64,000 nt of DNA from Streptomyces spiroverticillatus (GTDB lineage Bacteria; Actinomycetota; Actinomycetes; Streptomycetales; Streptomycetaceae), in NCBI GenBank assembly GCA_014650415.1, contig BMUX01000007.1, positions 311,761-375,760 of the forward strand, read 5' to 3'. Both the position numbers and the translations under genes were made by a program. Numbering within the stretch: position 1 is the first letter of the stretch; each line of letters begins with the position of its first letter. The notes below the pieces were generated by a model. It made no database searches and was not told the origin of the DNA. It saw nothing but the letters and a program-made list of their open reading frames with translations. This document shows positions 61,895 through 64,000 of the stretch, in pieces.

Positions 61895-62695
61895 CTATTC
61901 GGTGAGTCGCTCGCGCAGCGCCGCGCGGACCTCGGGGGTCAGCCGCAGGCCCTGCTCCAGGTAGGCGTCCGTGGTGCCCCAGATCTCCTCGATGGTGGCG
62001 AAGGCCGCGTCCAGGTACTCCACGCGGGCGTCGAAGAGCGGCGCGAGCAAGGTCATGACCTCGGCGTTCATCGCCTCGGGTGCGTCGCTGCTGCGGCGCA
62101 CCCGGTAGCGGCGGTGCGGGTCGTTGGACTTCACGTAGTCCGCCCGGATGGCGTCCGGCTCCACGCCCACGGCCAGCAGCGTCACCGCGATCGCGAGGCC
62201 CGCGCGGTCCTTGCCCGCCGCGCAGTGCATCAGCGCCGGAACACTGTCCTCGGCCAGGGCGTGCAGCACCCGGCTGTGCTCGGCGGTGCGGTCCTTGATC
62301 ATGCGGCGGTACGAGGCGGTCATGCGCGCGGCGGCCTTGCCGTCGTCGAGGATCTCGCGGAGCTGGTCGATGTTCCCGTCGCGCACCATCCGCCAGAACT
62401 CGGCGCCGTCCGCCGGGTCGCTCAGCGGGATGTTCACGTTCCGTACGCCCGTCAGCTCGACGTCCGGGCCCTCCAGCTTCTGGTCCGCCGCATTGCGGAA
62501 GTCGAAGATCGTGTGCAGGGCGAGGGAGTCGAAGAACACCGTGTCGGCCTCGGTGGCGTGCGCCAGGTGGCCGCTGCGGAAGAGCCGCCCGTGACGCGTC
62601 CGCCGGCCGTCGCCGGTGGGCAGACCGCCCACGTCGCGGAAGTTCCGTACGCCTGCGAGATCCGGTTCGGCCGACGGCGATGCCTGCTGCGTCAC
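61895..62695 (-). CDS. tyrosine-protein phosphatase (dual-specificity PTP-like)
   Basis: 266 residues. The P-loop is ALMHCAAGKDRAGLAIAVTL (HCxxGKDR), typical of the Y_phosphatase3/MptpB-like lineage, and the N-terminal NFRDVGGLPTGDG matches these enzymes. A conserved Asp lies in the IFDFRNAADQ region. It should dephosphorylate phosphotyrosine or phosphoinositide-like substrates. The start is a GTG at 62695 with GAGGAG 6 bases upstream. It is convergent with the small membrane protein gene, 37 bases away. The target is unknown. Confidence 0.9.
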   Translation of the reverse strand: MTQQASPSAEPDLAGVRNFRDVGGLPTGDGRRTRHGRLFRSGHLAHATEADTVFFDSLALHTIFDFRNAADQKLEGPDVELTGVRNVNIPLSDPADGAEFWRMVRDGNIDQLREILDDGKAAARMTASYRRMIKDRTAEHSRVLHALAEDSVPALMHCAAGKDRAGLAIAVTLLAVGVEPDAIRADYVKSNDPHRRYRVRRSSDAPEAMNAEVMTLLAPLFDARVEYLDAAFATIEEIWGTTDAYLEQGLRLTPEVRAALRERLTE

Positions 62696-62971
62696 GAGTG
62701 CTCCTCAAGGTCGTTCGCCGGCGCGGGCACGCCGACGAGGGGCACTGGCCGACGATACGACAGAAGCGTCCCGAAATGGGGGCCTCGGGCAACCATCTGG
62801 GGCGTACTGGGGTGCGAGTGAGCAGAATCATAGGGAAAGCCGTGACTTCTGCTGCCGAGGCGTCAAACGGCAGGCCAGAGGCGGGACATGACGCCCGGGA
62901 CGGCTGCGCGCCACCGGGAGAAACGTGGAGAAGGCGTGTCCGGCGCAGGGAGAAGACGGGAACGGCTTGTT
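62696..62971. other. divergent promoter region before the riboswitch
   Basis: This part of the 522-base gap between the phosphatase gene and the LysM-M23 peptidase gene holds no convincing gene. It must contain the phosphatase promoter and the promoter of the riboswitch-led transcript. Short frames here lack family sequence. Confidence 0.5.
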
Positions 62972-63205
62972 CCGGCGGTCTGCACTCGCTTACGGTCACC
63001 GTCAATCCGGGTGGACCGCCGAATCCTGCCACCGCTCGGAGTCCACAACCCATTTCTTCGTGTGGCAGGAGCGGGGGACCCAGGTAGTACGCCGTACCGG
63101 AGGAGAACAGTCCACCGGAACGGCTCGGGGTGAAGCAGCGTTCCCAGTGGAGCGCTGCCGGGCAGCTCCAGCCCGAACCCGACAGCTCACCTCGCAGGCG
63201 CCGGA
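62972..63205 (+). ncRNA. ydaO-yuaA-type c-di-AMP riboswitch
   Basis: Conserved segments of this riboswitch class appear in order: GCCGAATCCTGCCACC at about 63019, GGCAGGAGCGGGGGACCCA at about 63062 pairing with it, CTCGGGGTGAAGC at about 63124, and CCCGAACCCGACAGCTCACC at about 63173, followed by TCGCAGGCG. The outer stem can form between CCGGCGGTCTGC (62972-62983) and GCAGGCGCCGG (63195-63205). It ends 12 bases before the start of a cell-wall peptidase gene, the usual target in Streptomyces. Binding of c-di-AMP normally turns expression off. Limits are approximate. Confidence 0.9.
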
Positions 63206-63217
63206 GAGGAATCCGTC

Positions 63218-64000
63218 ATGCCCGCAAAGGGTAAGCACCGCCGCCCGAAGTCCAGTTCCTCGCTGACCCGGGGCTTCGTCGCCGCCGGTACGGGCGGTGC
63301 GGCACTGGCCCTTCCGCTCATCGGCGCCACTGGCGCGCACGCCGCCGAGAAGGGCGCGGCCCCGGTCGCGCTGCCGCAGGAGGCGCCCAAGGCCCAGCTG
63401 CCGCAGCAGCGCACGGCCTTGCCGCAGCAGGTGGCCCCCGCTGCTCCCGCCGCCGCCCCCTCCGCGGCCTCCGCCGCCTCTGCGCCGAAGACCGACACCC
63501 GTACGTACTCCGTGGTGTCCGGCGACAGCCTGTCGAAGATCGCCGCGGACCAGGACGTGCGCGGCGGCTGGCAGAAGGTCTACGGCGACAACAAGAAGGT
63601 CGTCGGCGAGGACCCCTCGCTGATCTTCCCGGGCATGAAGCTCACCCTCGGCGGGAAGACCCCCGCGGCCGCCGAACAGAAGGCCTCCGCGCCGGTGCCG
63701 CAGCAGCAGCGGACCGAGCGGGTGGAGCGTACGGAGCAGCGCACCGAGAAGCGTACGGAGAACCGCGTCGAGCAGCGCTCCGAGAAGCGGACCGAGCAGC
63801 GCACCGAGAGCAAGCGGCAGACGCAGCGCTCCGGCTTCAGCGCCCCCGTCCCCTCCGGCGTCTCGACCCCGTACCGCGCCTCCGGCGGCAGCTGGTCCAG
63901 CGGTTACCACACCGGTGTCGACTTCCGCGCCTCCTCCGGCACCCCGGTCAAGGCCGTCGCCGCGGGCACCGTGGTCTCCGCCGGCTGGGGCGGCGCGTAC
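63218..64000 (+). CDS. LysM + M23-family cell-wall endopeptidase, truncated by window end
   Basis: 261 residues are visible and the gene continues beyond 64000. A signal peptide (KSSSSLTRGFVAAGTGGAAL, cleavage near AHAAEK) is followed by a Pro/Gln/Ala-rich linker. A LysM peptidoglycan-binding domain starts near residue 96 (TYSVVSGDSLSKIA). A highly charged linker of TE/QRTEKRTE-type repeats (about 63711-63825) leads to the M23 domain, whose first zinc motif is H231-TGV-D235 in SGYHTGVDF. It should cut peptidoglycan cross-bridges during growth or germination. The ATG at 63218 follows GGAGAGGA directly behind the c-di-AMP riboswitch. Confidence 0.92.
   Translation, partial: MPAKGKHRRPKSSSSLTRGFVAAGTGGAALALPLIGATGAHAAEKGAAPVALPQEAPKAQLPQQRTALPQQVAPAAPAAAPSAASAASAPKTDTRTYSVVSGDSLSKIAADQDVRGGWQKVYGDNKKVVGEDPSLIFPGMKLTLGGKTPAAAEQKASAPVPQQQRTERVERTEQRTEKRTENRVEQRSEKRTEQRTESKRQTQRSGFSAPVPSGVSTPYRASGGSWSSGYHTGVDFRASSGTPVKAVAAGTVVSAGWGGAY

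Overview
The window is very GC-rich DNA with the codon bias, GTG/TTG starts, ATGA/GTGA stop-start overlaps and intergenic repeats of a Streptomyces chromosome arm. Gene order in the right half (a SCO6745-family protein, a type I isopentenyl diphosphate isomerase, then a hopanoid cluster) recalls the SCO674x-677x region of S. coelicolor as I remember it. I see no tRNA, rRNA, CRISPR array, transposase or phage gene.

Left part (1-35,400), metabolic and secreted functions. A fatty-acid beta-oxidation block (acyl-CoA dehydrogenase tail, thiolase, FadB-type multifunctional enzyme) ends at a strong hairpin. A MerR regulator is divergent from an acyl-CoA ligase and shares a long dyad with it. There follow two metallo-beta-lactamase-fold hydrolases, three AraC-type regulators, an FAD amine oxidase-like enzyme, and a two-component system divergent from an ABC exporter. 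A group of secreted hydrolases comes next: sphingomyelinase C, M1 and M14 metallopeptidases and an S15 dipeptidyl-peptidase. Then come a BCCT betaine/choline-type transporter, an ABC-F ATPase, Tex, and a second GlxA-type regulator with a DJ-1/PfpI neighbour.

Middle part (35,400-47,600). Small stand-alone genes (HdeD-like membrane protein, HATPase regulator, idi, a methyltransferase-acetyltransferase fusion, a CDF metal exporter) precede a tight seven-gene operon. It encodes two CDP-alcohol phosphotransferases, a nucleotidyltransferase, a glycerol-1-phosphate dehydrogenase-like enzyme, a family 2 glycosyltransferase and a two-gene ABC exporter of the polysaccharide/teichoic acid type. The operon looks like a route to an unusual exported glycerophospho-lipid or glycopolymer. 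Its first gene seems to start at CTG, 372 bases upstream of the first conventional start codon.

Right part (47,600-64,000). A complete hopanoid operon runs hpnC-hpnD-hpnE-polyprenyl synthase-shc-hpnG-hpnH-ispG-dxs-hpnO, so isoprenoid precursor supply (Dxs, IspG, and idi nearby) and the route from FPP through squalene and hopene to aminobacteriohopanetriol lie together. It may be preceded by a short leader ORF, and it has a perfect parS-like palindrome between hpnD and hpnE. It is followed by an XRE-cupin regulator with two large dyads upstream and a small membrane protein. The window ends with a tyrosine phosphatase, a ydaO-type c-di-AMP riboswitch and the start of the LysM-M23 peptidase gene it should control.

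Best leads: the glycerol-1-phosphate/CDP-alcohol operon (with its CTG start and a phosphotransferase lacking a catalytic Asp), Streptomyces intergenic repeats inserted in frame inside a GlxA regulator, the parS-like site inside the hopanoid operon, and the paired dyads upstream of the XRE-cupin gene.
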